NCBI GenBank assembly: GCA_040218815.1
Contig: JAVJQS010000010.1
Coordinates: 1 to 54,841, forward strand
Direction of reading: 5' to 3'
From: JAVJQS01 sp040218815
Lineage (GTDB): Bacteria > Bacteroidota > Bacteroidia > Flavobacteriales_E > Vicingaceae
Length of the DNA: 54,841 bases
Below, piece after piece: positions 18,151 to 29,000 of this stretch. Position 1 is the stretch's first letter. Each line of letters opens with the position of its first letter. The notes beneath the pieces were generated by a model. It worked only from the letters and a program-made list of their open reading frames with translations. It made no database searches and had not been told where the DNA came from. A program made the position numbers and the translations under genes.

Positions 18151-18184
18151 TAAAAAAAGCCACATCAAAATTTTGATATGGCTT
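18151..18184 (-). terminator. Terminator of sppA
   Basis: On the minus strand AAGCCATATCAAAA pairs with TTTTGATGTGGCTT (one U-G pair) and is followed by a T tract. Plus coordinates are 18157-18170 and 18171-18184. It lies just after the sppA stop. Confidence 0.8.
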
Positions 18185-18207
18185 AACAATATGAATTGAG
18201 AAATTAA

Positions 18208-20004
18208 TTATTCAAGAATTACATCAACTGGGAGTCTTGTATATATTCCTCTGCTGGTAAGTGTATTTTTAATGTTCATATAATATTTCTCTGCCTCTCC
18301 ATATTCTTGACCAAGGATTCTATATTTTACTTCGGTTGAAAACTCTTTAATTATTTTCTCAAAAGGATCATCTCTATATGGTAACTCTTTGATTTTATAA
18401 TCTGCTAATTCTGCCAAATCTGCAGCAGATGTTATCGCATCTGATAAGCCTCCAATTTTATCAACTAAGCCAATTTCAATAGCTGAAGCACCACTCCAAA
18501 CTCTGCCTTGTCCAATACTGTCAACAGCAGCTTGAGTCATGTCCCTTCCACTTGCCACCTTTTGTGTGAAATCATCATAGATCTCTTCAATCTTTGTTTT
18601 TATGGCTTTCCTCTCAGTTGGCTCTAAAGGCCTAAATGGGGTTAATCCATCAGCATAGGTATTGGTGTTCACTCGGTCAACATTAATTCCTAATTTATTA
18701 TTAAACATGCCTTTCATGTTTGGAATTAACCCAAATACTCCAATTGAGCCTGTTATAGTATACTTTTCGGCAATTATTTCATCTGCTGCGCAAGCGATAT
18801 AGTAGCCTCCTGAAGCAGCAACACCACCCATAGAAACAACAACTGGTTTTTTGGCTTTCGCAAGAATTACTTCTCTCCAAATAACGTCTGATGCCAACGC
18901 GCTTCCACCTGGAGAATTTACTCGAAGTACAATTGATTTTACATCTTCGTCTTCGTGTGCTTCTTTAATAGCTTTTGCAATGGTCTCTGATCCCATCATT
19001 CCGTCCTTGCTCTCACCGCTTACAATTTCTCCTTCAGCAAAAATTACTGCAATTTTATTTTTTGAAGTGGCCTTCTCTCTATCTTGATCTTCATTTTCCC
19101 CTTTAACCTTTTTTGCTTTTTTGAATTTTTTAAGCTGAACTGTAGCTAATTCTTTATCAGCTTCCGTACCAACTTTTGCTTTTAGCAATTCAATTACTTC
19201 ATCTTCAAATTTTAAATCATCAACCAAATTCAAGGATTTTGCATCCATTGCTGTACGAACCATCAAGCTGTCGGCAATTTTATTTAACTCTGATACCGAA
19301 ACACCACGTACATCTGATATTCTCGAAAGTTGATTGTCCCAAATAGATTGAACAAGCACATTAAGTTGAGCGCGGTTTGCATCGCTCATATTGTCACGAA
19401 TAAAAGGCTCAATTGCACTTTTAAATTTTCCATGTCTTATCACTTGCATTTCGATGTCAAGTCTATTCAACGCATCTTTAAAAAACATGATTTGTGCGCT
19501 TAGTCCTTTAAATGTCATGTCGCCTGACGGATTTAAATATATCTCATCTGAAACGCTTGCTAAATAATATTCATTTTGACTATAGCTTTCACTATAACTT
19601 ATAATAAACTTCCCACTCTCTTTAAAGGCGATTAGGGCATTTCTAATTTCCTCAATGTTCGCAAGAGAAGCTTGTAAAGATGGAATATCGAGGTAAATGC
19701 CTTTAATGCGATCATCAACTTTTGCTTTGTTGATGTTATCAATGATATTTTTCAAGCCCATTGGACTTTTGTTTTCAAAGCTTCCAAAATCAAAGCTCTC
19801 AAAAGGATTATTAGAAGGGCGATCTTGTATTCTATTTTCTAATTGAATATGAAGTATTGTATTCTCTGCAATGCTTGGTTCTTTAGTATCAGGTGACGAT
19901 GCAACCATTGCACCAACCATACCGATTACTACAAGCACGACTAAAGCTGCAGTTAAGAAAAAGCCTAACATTGAGGCAAACATGAATTTAAAAAACTGTT
20001 TCAT
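18208..20004 (-). CDS. sppA: Signal peptide peptidase SppA, 67K type
   Basis: A 598-aa membrane serine protease that degrades cleaved signal peptides. Residues ~13-36 form a single N-terminal membrane anchor. Like E. coli SppA it holds two tandem peptidase S49 halves. The catalytic lysine is Lys195 in GKFKSAIEPF (first half), and the nucleophile is Ser398 in GGVAASGGYYIA (second half), equivalent to Lys209/Ser409 of E. coli. RVNSPGGSALASD is the conserved loop. A charged insert (residues 295-315) separates the halves. It is transcribed divergently from folK with 70 bases between. Confidence 0.95.
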   Translation of the reverse strand: MKQFFKFMFASMLGFFLTAALVVLVVIGMVGAMVASSPDTKEPSIAENTILHIQLENRIQDRPSNNPFESFDFGSFENKSPMGLKNIIDNINKAKVDDRIKGIYLDIPSLQASLANIEEIRNALIAFKESGKFIISYSESYSQNEYYLASVSDEIYLNPSGDMTFKGLSAQIMFFKDALNRLDIEMQVIRHGKFKSAIEPFIRDNMSDANRAQLNVLVQSIWDNQLSRISDVRGVSVSELNKIADSLMVRTAMDAKSLNLVDDLKFEDEVIELLKAKVGTEADKELATVQLKKFKKAKKVKGENEDQDREKATSKNKIAVIFAEGEIVSGESKDGMMGSETIAKAIKEAHEDEDVKSIVLRVNSPGGSALASDVIWREVILAKAKKPVVVSMGGVAASGGYYIACAADEIIAEKYTITGSIGVFGLIPNMKGMFNNKLGINVDRVNTNTYADGLTPFRPLEPTERKAIKTKIEEIYDDFTQKVASGRDMTQAAVDSIGQGRVWSGASAIEIGLVDKIGGLSDAITSAADLAELADYKIKELPYRDDPFEKIIKEFSTEVKYRILGQEYGEAEKYYMNIKNTLTSRGIYTRLPVDVILE

Positions 20005-20074
20005 AAGTTCTGATTTTATTTAATTTTTAACAAAACTACAGCCTAGTTAGCAATATTTAAATAGATTTACACTA

Positions 20075-20587
20075 ATGGCAGCGCATAATGATAAATGGAA
20101 AGAGCTAGTTTATTTATCTTTAGGATCAAATTTAGGGAACGAGATTAAGAAGCTTGAATTAGCAAGAGAATTAATTGAAAAAGATATCGGAAAAATTAAA
20201 TTAGCTTCAAGCATTTACAAAACAGAACCATGGGGCCAGAAAAACCTAAAGCCATTTTACAATCAGGTAATTGGAGTGGCTTCAACTCTATTGGCAGTTG
20301 AAATCTTTGAAAAGACTCAGTATATTGAGCTTCAATTAGGTCGCCAAGCCAAAAAATCTGTTGAGTATGAAAATAGGCTAATAGATATTGATTTATTAAT
20401 CATTGGCAGTATTATCATGAGGTCTAATATATTGATTTTACCACACCCTCGGATGCATCTAAGAAATTTTGTGCTAGTGCCCTTTACTGAAATAGCTCCC
20501 AATCTGCTGCACCCAGAACTGCATCGGAGCATAAAAGATCTAAATAATTATTGCTCAGATGACAACAAAATCAAAAGAATTGAGTAA
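20075..20587 (+). CDS. folK: 2-amino-4-hydroxy-6-hydroxymethyldihydropteridine pyrophosphokinase
   Basis: A 170-aa enzyme (HPPK) that transfers pyrophosphate from ATP to 6-hydroxymethyl-dihydropterin in folate synthesis. VYLSLGSNLGN at the N-terminus, SIYKTEPWG, FYNQVI, ELQLGRQ and the signature RLIDIDLLIIG (with the metal-binding Asp pair) are all present, followed by PHPRMHLRNFVLVPFTEIAP. Length and motifs are normal. It lies back to back with sppA, an arrangement common in Flavobacteriia. Functionally it belongs with folA and thyA. Confidence 0.95.
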   Translation: MAAHNDKWKELVYLSLGSNLGNEIKKLELARELIEKDIGKIKLASSIYKTEPWGQKNLKPFYNQVIGVASTLLAVEIFEKTQYIELQLGRQAKKSVEYENRLIDIDLLIIGSIIMRSNILILPHPRMHLRNFVLVPFTEIAPNLLHPELHRSIKDLNNYCSDDNKIKRIE

Positions 20588-20691
20588 AAGCATAAAATTT
20601 CTTTGATAAAATACTACATCTTTGTAGGAATAAAGAGAAATCACTAATATTGCATCTTAAACTAAACTGCTTAGATTTTAAACGACAAATA

Positions 20692-22416
20692 ATGAAACAA
20701 ACATTTAAATCATACGCTTTAATTGGTCTTGCGGCTGCAACTACGGTTGGCTGTAATCCATTAAATAACATGACCAAGAGAGCCGAAGAGGTGACTTACT
20801 CAGTAACACCCAACCCTCTTGAGTTGCACGGAGATAGTATTGAAGTGAATATTTCAGGAGCTATTCCACCGAAATTTTTCAATAAAAAAGTGTCTGTTGA
20901 CATTACACCTGTCCTTAACTATGGTGGATCCGAAACTTCTCTAGACGTAATGACTTTAGTTGGCGAAGATTCAGAAGTTGATGGACAAAAAATACCATAC
21001 GAAAAAGGTGGTAATTTTTCATACAATGATAAAATTGCTTACCAAGATGGAATGCAAGAGTCAATCTTAAATGCTGTTGCTGTAGGAAAATACAAAGGAA
21101 AAGAGAAGGCTTTTGATCCGAAGCAAATTGCAACTGGTACAATCATTACCCCAATGTGGGCAATGGACGATGACATGGTGATTTTGGGAGCTGATAAGTT
21201 TACCAAAGTAACACCAATGAACATGCCAGCTGTTATTCATTACTTAGTAAACAGATCAAATGTTCGTTCTTCTGAGCTTTCTGATGAAGACATGAAGAAA
21301 TTGAAAGCATGGTCGAAAGAAATGTCAAAAAATCCAATGTTTGTTTTTAAAGGAACTGATGTTGTTGCTTATGCATCACCTGAAGGTGAAATTTCTTTGA
21401 ATGCTAACTTGGCTGATGATAGAGCAAACTCAGGAGCAAATGCAATAAAAAATATCTTGAGAGCTAATAAAGTAAAAGCAGCTTCTGAAGGTGATTTTTA
21501 TAATAAATCTGGTAAAGGAGAAGATTGGAAAGGATTTAAGAATGCCATGCAAGCTTCAGACATTAAAGACAAAGATTTGATTTTAAGAGTTCTTGAAATG
21601 TACGAAGATAATGCTAAGCGTGAAGAGGAAATTAGAAACTTAGCTGCTACTTTTAAGGTTATTGAAGATAAAATCCTTCCTGACTTAAGGAGATCTGAGA
21701 TTACTGTAAGAGGTGAAATGACAAGCTTCTCAGATGAGAAAATTAAAGAATATGCTAAATCAAGTCCAGATACATTAAGTGCTGAAGAATTACTTTATGC
21801 TGCTACCATGTATGATGATATGGATGAGAAATTAGAAATTTATAAGACTTATGTTGGACTTTACCCAGAAGATTGGAGAGGACCAAATAACGTGGGTTAT
21901 GTTTATTTCATGCAAAATAAAATGACTGAAGCAAAAGCTGAGTTTGACAAAGCAAACAGTATTTCACCAAACAACCCAGTAATCAATAATAACCTAGGTG
22001 TTTATGAAAGAGCTAATGGCAATGATGAGAAAGCTATGGAATACTACAATAACGCTAGTGGAGCAGGTGAAGAAGTTGGAAACAACATCGGTTACTTGAT
22101 GATGAGAAAAGGTGATTATGAAAGTGCTACAAGTAATTATGGTGGTGTAAAGTCGTTTAACGCAGCCTTAGCACAAACGCTAAACAAAGATTACCAAACT
22201 GCATTGAAAACAATTGATGCTTCTCCAGCGGCAGATCAAGCTGCAGGATATTATTTGAAGGCTGTAATTGGTGCAAGAATGAATGACCAAAATATGGTGG
22301 TTACAAATTTGAAGAATGCTACTTCAAAAGATGCATCTTTAAAAGCAAAAGCTAAGCAAGATGCTGAGTTTAGAGAGTATAAGGACAATGCTGAATTTCA
22401 AGCAGCAGTTAACTAA
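20692..22416 (+). CDS. TPR-repeat outer-membrane lipoprotein
   Basis: A 574-aa lipoprotein. The lipobox TTVGC places the lipidated Cys at residue 21. Residues ~30-110 form a beta domain starting YSVTPNPLELHGDSIEVNISG, a pattern shared by a widespread Bacteroidota family. A middle section (~220-340) contains GTDVVAYASPEGEISLNANLADDRANSGANAI, which resembles an OmpA-like motif. Residues ~360-570 carry TPR-like helical repeats (NNVGYVYFMQNKMTEAKAEFDKANSISPNN). The upstream TTG (20650) frame is rejected in favour of the ATG at 20692, which gives a proper signal. Function unknown; probably a cell-envelope scaffold. Confidence 0.78.
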   Translation: MKQTFKSYALIGLAAATTVGCNPLNNMTKRAEEVTYSVTPNPLELHGDSIEVNISGAIPPKFFNKKVSVDITPVLNYGGSETSLDVMTLVGEDSEVDGQKIPYEKGGNFSYNDKIAYQDGMQESILNAVAVGKYKGKEKAFDPKQIATGTIITPMWAMDDDMVILGADKFTKVTPMNMPAVIHYLVNRSNVRSSELSDEDMKKLKAWSKEMSKNPMFVFKGTDVVAYASPEGEISLNANLADDRANSGANAIKNILRANKVKAASEGDFYNKSGKGEDWKGFKNAMQASDIKDKDLILRVLEMYEDNAKREEEIRNLAATFKVIEDKILPDLRRSEITVRGEMTSFSDEKIKEYAKSSPDTLSAEELLYAATMYDDMDEKLEIYKTYVGLYPEDWRGPNNVGYVYFMQNKMTEAKAEFDKANSISPNNPVINNNLGVYERANGNDEKAMEYYNNASGAGEEVGNNIGYLMMRKGDYESATSNYGGVKSFNAALAQTLNKDYQTALKTIDASPAADQAAGYYLKAVIGARMNDQNMVVTNLKNATSKDASLKAKAKQDAEFREYKDNAEFQAAVN

Positions 22417-22437
22417 ACAGTAAGTTTATAAAAATAA

Positions 22438-22470
22438 AAAAAGGCTAGCCGGACGGCTAGCCTTTTTTTA
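22438..22470 (+). terminator. Strong terminator after the TPR lipoprotein
   Basis: AAAAAGGCTAGCC (22438-22450), loop GGAC, GGCTAGCCTTTTT (22455-22467), continuing in T. A near-perfect 13-bp stem. Confidence 0.9.
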
Positions 22471-22963
22471 TGCTTTTAATTTTGTAATTATCTTGTCATC
22501 CCCCTTAATATTCTAAGCATACTTTCTTTTACTAAGCTGCTCATTATGGTAAATACTTTGATTCAGCAGTTGACTTGAGTAGAAATCATATATTATAATA
22601 ATTGATTTAAACATATGGAGAATATTACAGTTCACTATCTTAGTAATAATCTTACCGCAATGCACGCAAGAATCTCATTAACTTAGTTTCTAAAGACGCT
22701 GTTCCACCGTATTTAAGAGGTATTCAAAGATGAATTAAATAAGACGAAATAGGGTGTTTTAGTATTCTTACACAACACATACAGCTTGATAATGGACTCG
22801 ATTCGTTTTGGTATAACTCAATCAATAAATATCAATGCTCATTTCGTTGAGTCTATGCTTGAGAAGGGCTAGGTAAGTTGTTTATACTTTTGAATTGCAG
22901 TTTATTCATAGGTATTTTTAATTCTGATAAGAGTGCCAATTTATCCGCTTAGTGGAGACCTAT
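22471..22963. other. Gene-free stretch with possible decayed coding remnant
   Basis: About 490 bases bounded by terminators of the two neighbouring genes. No intact reading frame longer than ~40 codons was found on either strand. On the plus strand, the frame from 22668 to 22850 reads like protein (NLVSKDAVPPYLRGIQR, then after two stops LTQHIQLDNGLDSFWYNS), which recalls the NGG-x-x-QFFxNS motif of DUF4375 proteins. This would be a pseudogene fragment. The resemblance is weak and was not searched. Confidence 0.25.
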
Positions 22964-23001
22964 AAAAAAAGCCCTCTCAATAAACTTGAAAGGGCTTTTT
23001 A
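22964..23001 (-). terminator. Terminator of the giant protease gene
   Basis: On the minus strand AAAAGCCCTTTCAAG and CTTGAGAGGGCTTTT-like arms (plus 22967-22982 and 22985-23000) form a hairpin with a following T tract. It lies directly after the T9SS-tail stop codon. Confidence 0.8.
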
Positions 23002-23015
23002 CTTATTATGAAAAG

Positions 23016-24407
23016 TTAATCTATAACTGAAATTTTTCGGCTTATAACCATCCCTTGATAATTCAATTGCAAGAAATAAATACCCTTAGCTAGATTCTCT
23101 AGCTTTAATTCTGCTTTATTTCCAATTCTGCTAACATTCAAGTTTTGAATTTTACTACCTAAAGCAGAGTAGAGGGCAAAATTTATTTCATTCGAATTGA
23201 TCTTATCGCTGAACTCAATCGTTACGTTTGACCTTGTAGGGTTCGGATAAATTTTCATCTGAGCATCAATGCTAACTGTATTAAGCCCAATAGTTCTTAC
23301 AGTATCTTGAGTAACAATTATTGTTTGCGGAACAAGTGGAGCGGCTTCTACTGTAATAAGACCATTTCTTATATTACCAGTGTTGTTTTGTGCCACTGCA
23401 GTTACACGCAGTTGTGCTGTAAATGACCCACTAGTAGGACTAACACTCATCCAGAATTCACTAGCGGTTACATTCCATCCGGTTAAGTTTGAGCTGATAT
23501 TAAAGTCGTTGAAGTCTCCAATGTTTGGACCTACAAATAATTTAGTTGGTGCAATCTGAAACAAAGGATTTGAAGCACGTTGAATTATGGTAACTACTTT
23601 ATCATTAAAACCTGCTGCACTAACTGTGACTTCAGCGCTTCTATCATTTCCGAATACATTCTTAGTGGCTACCAAAACAGTTATCGTTTGAGTATTTGAA
23701 CCACTCAGTGGATTAACTAATAACCATGGAGTGTTTTCTGTTATACTCCAGTTGTTGATGTTTGATAATACTGCAAAAGTTGCTGTGCTGCCTTGTGGAT
23801 TGTCGACATAAACAGTGTCTCGGGATACGGCAAAGTTGGGTTGACTACCATCAATTTGAGTGACATTTACAATTTTATCGTTTAATCCTGTTGCACTGAA
23901 AGTCAACATTGCACTTCTATTATTTCCACTTAAATTATCTGAATTTGTTGTAGCAGTTACTGTGCCGTCATTGCTTCCACTTGAAGGAGAAACAGACAAC
24001 CAAGTAACAGGATTGCTTACAGTCCAATTTTCATTTGAAGTAACAGTTATAATGTCATTACTTCCCGAATTAAAGTTGAGATTCAGATTAGAAGGTGATA
24101 CCGATAAATTGCTAGAAACACCACTTTGGATTACATAAACAGTATCTCGCGTTGGAATAAAACCATTATCTGTGGAAACAATAAAAGTTGTTCGATCAAT
24201 TTTGCTTGTGTTAGCTGAATTAGCCGTGACTAAAATAGTTGAATTACCAATTCCACTTGTTTGACTCAAATTAATCCAATTGTCATTAGGTGAAGAATTC
24301 CAAGATGTTTGCGCTGGGGCATCAACATTAAATGTTCCCCTGACTGCCAATCCCTGCCCCAATCCTAATCGTATCTGGTGAAGTAGATAGCTGTAATTTT
24401 TGTGCAT
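23016..24407 (-). CDS. Distal part of the giant M6 protease: BACON-like domains and T9SS sorting domain (frameshifted)
   Basis: This frame continues the protein encoded at 24328-30759. Its apparent N-terminus (about 24 residues from the ATG at 24407) is an artefact. True homology starts near 24336 with TFNVDAPAQTSWN, which completes the seventh BACON-like domain begun in the other frame. Three more BACON-like domains follow, each ~90 aa with WLxVxPxSG and ending VTQ. The last ~80 residues are a type A T9SS sorting domain (IYPNPTRSNVTIEFS ... LAKGIYFLQL), which directs export and surface attachment. Deleting one base of the CCCC run at 24337-24340 joins the two frames cleanly. Confidence 0.85.
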   Translation of the reverse strand: MHKNYSYLLHQIRLGLGQGLAVRGTFNVDAPAQTSWNSSPNDNWINLSQTSGIGNSTILVTANSANTSKIDRTTFIVSTDNGFIPTRDTVYVIQSGVSSNLSVSPSNLNLNFNSGSNDIITVTSNENWTVSNPVTWLSVSPSSGSNDGTVTATTNSDNLSGNNRSAMLTFSATGLNDKIVNVTQIDGSQPNFAVSRDTVYVDNPQGSTATFAVLSNINNWSITENTPWLLVNPLSGSNTQTITVLVATKNVFGNDRSAEVTVSAAGFNDKVVTIIQRASNPLFQIAPTKLFVGPNIGDFNDFNISSNLTGWNVTASEFWMSVSPTSGSFTAQLRVTAVAQNNTGNIRNGLITVEAAPLVPQTIIVTQDTVRTIGLNTVSIDAQMKIYPNPTRSNVTIEFSDKINSNEINFALYSALGSKIQNLNVSRIGNKAELKLENLAKGIYFLQLNYQGMVISRKISVID

Positions 24408-26045
24408 CCTGAACTACAATTATGGTATCCAAAAGATTATTTAAAGTATCCTCAATTGCAATAAATGAAACTCTAGCAAATAAATTAGGGTTAGCGGAAT
24501 TACTTGTTACCGTTATTGAAGCATTTCCACTTCCTACTGAAGGACTTGGACTTAACCATAAATCCCCAGCTATTAATTTCCAATCTCCATTCGAAACCAA
24601 ATTGAAAGTTGCATTATTATTTACTGTTTCTGCCAATACTATTGTATCTGGATTTGTAGACAAAACTGGATTCGATCCCAATTGGCTGACCTGCACAGTA
24701 TCGAAAAGAGTCCCGCTTATATCTTGAACTGCTACAAAAGTAGTTCTTGGTAGCGGATTCATGTTCATGCTGTTAGCTGTAAGTTGTACTACTCCAGTAT
24801 CACTAGTTATTGCTGGATTGCCAATGGTTAACCAAGGAGCTCCAGATAAGGTTTGCCAATCAACGTTAGAGTTGATGGTAAAATTACTCGTACTATTAGC
24901 AGCTTGAGCTAATGCAACTGAATTTGGAGAGACTGATAAGGTTTGCGGAGCAGCTATCTGAGTTATAAAAATAGTGTCGACGATTGCTCCACCTCCTCCT
25001 TCTAAAGCAACAAAAGAAACTCGATCAGTTGTAGCAAGGTTTGCGCTATTAGCAGTCACTGTTATGTTAGCATTCGAATTCCCGCTTAATGGGCTTGCAC
25101 TTAGCCAGCTTGCTCCAATAGATGCTGTCCAATTTATATTTGCAGCTAAGCTTGCAGATGCGTTGCTTCCTTGAGGATTGTTAAGCGTTAGATTATTTGG
25201 AGAGACTGAAAGTATAGTATTGTTGCCAAGCTGTGTGACAAATACAGTGTCAAATAAAGTTCCATTTACATCTTGTACTGCCACATAACTGGTTCTGCTT
25301 GTGGTAGTAGTATTTGCTGTATTTGAAGAGATTTGAACAGTATTTGTGTCAACAGTGCTTGTAGGATTTGTAATGGTTAACCAAGGATCACCAGCTGTTG
25401 TTTGCCAAACAACGTTTGAATTAACATCAAAAGATGCATTGCTTCCTGATGGAGAAGCGATGGATAAACTGTTAGGGTCAACTGATAAACTTGGAGGTAA
25501 TGGCACAATAGTGTCTTGAACAACAACCATTGTGTCATTTACAACACCTCCTGTGCCGCTTAAAATCACAAAAGCAGACCTAAGGGAACTAGTTGAATTA
25601 GTTGAAACGCTTACGATAGAACTGCCGTTATTTACTCCGCTTGTTGTACCTACTGTAATCCATGTTGCTGTGCTTGTTAAGTTCCAATTCACGTTTGAAG
25701 ATACGGTTGCATTTTGACCTCCCAATGGGTTTCCATCAAAGTATAGCGTATCGGGTGAAATGCTTAAGATATTACCATTTGATCGCTGAACAACAATTAT
25801 GGTATCACTGCTATTGGTTATTGAAGAGTTAATATATATTTCACCAATCCTTTCTTGATTTAATAGATTTGCTTGAATTGCCTCAGCAGTTCCAGTTGCA
25901 TTTCCAGTTCCACTTACAGGACTTACTGATAACCATCCAGCATTGTCAGCACTGGTCCAAGAACTACTTGTAGTGATGTTAAAGGTGTTAGTGCTATTGA
26001 TTTGATCGCCTAAGAAGATGGTGTCAGGTGAAGCAGTAATTGTAT
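23300..26045 (-). repeat. Array of ten BACON-like Ig domains
   Basis: Ten tandem units of about 90 residues, each starting with a LSVSPxxLxL-type strand, containing W-x-x-x-x-x-x-W(L/I)-x(V/I)-x-P-x-x-G, and ending in DTxxVxQ. Units 1-6 are in the upstream frame, unit 7 spans the frameshift, and units 8-10 are in the downstream frame. BACON domains are linked to glycan or mucin binding in Bacteroidota. Confidence 0.82.
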
Positions 26046-29000
26046 CAATATTTGCAGTGTATGAAGCCTCCCAGCCATTCAATTCTAATATACCATCAGT
26101 TGTAAATTCAATAAATAAACTTCCTCCAGTTGAGCTTAATGTAGAAATTGAAGCTTGACCTGAAAAAGTCCCTAAAGATGGCGCTGAATTAGAAGATCCA
26201 TCATAAACTGTTATAAAGTCAGAAACAGACTGTGTTTCAAAACGATTAAAGTTTAAGTCAATAGATAGGGCGTTGGTAGGCTGAATCAACCAAGTGCATG
26301 AAGTATTAGGGGCATAATTATTTCCATCTAAACTTCCATCTGTGAAGGTGTCACTCATTGCCGTTAATGTAGTTGGTGCCTGGCATGGTGGTGTAGCTAT
26401 TGTTCTGTAGTTTGCCCTCCAACCTGTTGCAGTATTGCTTGAATCTGTTTTGAAAGTCACGAGCATGGTATTCCCGGTGGAAGTAACGGATGAAAATCTA
26501 TTTCCATAAAATGTACCTAAAATAGAGTCATTAGTTGTGCTGCCATCATAAACTGTTACACTATCGGCAATGGAAGCAGTACTAAATCTAAAAAATCTTA
26601 AGTTGATTATTACATTTGGGTTAGAAGGTTGGATAAGCCATTCACAATCAGAGTTATTAGCATAATCGGTAGTAGTTGGCGAACCATCTTCAAAGTTTGC
26701 ATTTAAAGCTGTAAGTACTGTATTTGGCAAACAAAAGGTAGAAGAAGAGGAGTAGTTTCCAGCCCAACCACTTCCTGTATTTGCATTGTCACTAATAAAT
26801 TCTATAAACATGCTGCCTGTTGATGCCTTTACTGGACCTGAGAATGAAGTGCCGGTATAGGTTCTCAATAAAGTTCCAGAAGGATTGTTTCCTGCGTAAA
26901 CATTAATTTGATCTCCAGATCCTAACTGCATGGAGTCCATGGTAAATTGGATCGTTGATACATTTGGAGGTTGAATTAACCAACCACAATTTAGATTGAT
27001 ATCGTAATTTGCTGTCCCACTGCCATCTTCAATGTTTCCAATTAGTGCTGTTAGGTTCGTAGTACCAACGCAACTCAAATTAGACGTAATATCATAAAAT
27101 GCTTTCCACCCAGTTGCAGTATTACTTCCATTTGTTATAAACTCAATGAACATAGTGCTGCCAGTGGAAGTTTGTGTACTTGGCAATGTGTTTCCAGTAA
27201 AAGCACCTAATAGGGTAGCGGCTGAGCTACTTCCATCATAAACTTTCAAAGTATCATCAGTATTTAGGTCGAATTCAGTAAAGTTTAAACTAATGTCTAT
27301 AGCACTAACAGGCTCTAATAACCAGGTGCAATTCAAATTATTATCATAATTAGAGGTTCCACTTCCATCGTCAATAGTATCTCTAGCTAAATTTAAGGTG
27401 ATATCAAAACATTGATTACTGGTTGAAGTATAGTTAGCCTCCCAACCCGTTTCATTGATTGTTGCATTAGTTGTAAACTGAACAAATAGACTTCCGCCTG
27501 AAGAAATTATACTAGGAGGTAACACTGAACCTGAGAAGGTGCCTAATAAAGGTGCCGATGAATTATTGCCGTCGTAAACCCTGACAAAGTCATTGGCACT
27601 TTCAGTTTTAAATCGGCTAAACTGCAAGGCTATCTTAGTTGCTCCCGGCGGTTGAATAAGCCAATTACAACTATTATTTTCTGAATAAACCAACGAATCT
27701 GCACTGCCATCATCAAAAGTTCCATTGGCTGTCGTTAAGCTTGTGGTTCCTGCGCAACTAGGCGCTAAAGATGTTGTATAATTGGCTCTCCAACCCCCTG
27801 CTGTAATTGAGCTGTCCGATTTGAAGGTTATTAGCATGCTGCCTCCAGATGAGTTAATTGTTGTAAATCCAGGAGTTCCAGAGAGAGTTCTCAATATTGG
27901 TGAGTTTGTTGTTGGTCCATCATAAATGGTAACGGTATCTATGTTTGCTTGAGTATTAAAATTAAAAGCACCACCAAAAAAGGTTAAAGTGATTCTGCGG
28001 TTTGGAGTACTCGGTTGAATTAGCCAACTGCAATCGGTATTGTTTAAATAATCCCGACCAAAAGGCGAACCATCATTGAAAAATCCACTTGCTCCTGTAA
28101 AAACAGTTTGATTGTTGCAGTAAGTATCAGAAGTGGTGTAGGAGGCATTAAATCCTTTTCCAGTTCCAGTGCCATTGGTAATGAATTCTACCCGCATTTT
28201 GCCACTGAAAGCTGTTACTGTATTACCTGTATTAGTGCCAAAGAAAAACCCTATAATTGGAGAAGTACTTAAGTCTCCATCTCTAACCCTAACAAAGTCC
28301 CCAAAACCATTTAAGTCAATTGAGTCCATGGTAAAAGTAATTGTTGCAGGTGCATTATCAGGTTCGATGATCCATACACAATTTAGGCTATTGTCATAAT
28401 TATTTACACTGCTGCCGTCTTCAAAAGAACCTGCACTATCAGTCAAGGTAATAGTGCCACCGCAAGTTGGTGATGAGGTGTAAGAAATTTCCCATCCTGA
28501 TGCTGTGTCGGAACTATTAGTAATAAACTCAATAAAAGCATTTCCACTATTTATTGTTGTATTTGACGGGATTGTATTTCCAGAAAAAGTCGCGATAAGA
28601 GTGCCTGCAGATGAAGTACCATCATAAATGCTAACACTGTCATTTGTTAACTCTGTATCAAATCGATTAAAACTAATTTCAATACTTGTGGCTTGAGGTG
28701 GTGCGATTAGCCAACTGCAATTTAAGTTATTATCATAATTCGCAGTATCACTGCCGTCTTCAAAAGTTCCGAAAGTTGAGCTTAGTGTGTCTGTACCACA
28801 AATTATTGGAGCAGGAGATGATGTATAATTAGCTACCCAGCCTGTGTCGCTAATGGATGAATTGGTGTTAAACTCAATATACATGTCACTTCCAGATGAG
28901 GTAACTGCCGAAGGGATACTTGTTCCACTAAAATTTCCTAATAAGGGAGAAGAGGCATTTATACCATCATAAACTGTTACGCTGTCAGTGTTTGCTTCAG

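Noticed and set aside
22615..22686. Short 23-codon frame starting at 22615
   Set aside because: No start context, no homology and no conserved features; likely chance in AT-rich DNA.
24336..24407. Independent start of a 463-aa protein at 24407
   Set aside because: The first ~24 residues have no signal peptide or domain sense; the frame continues the upstream protease after a one-base shift.
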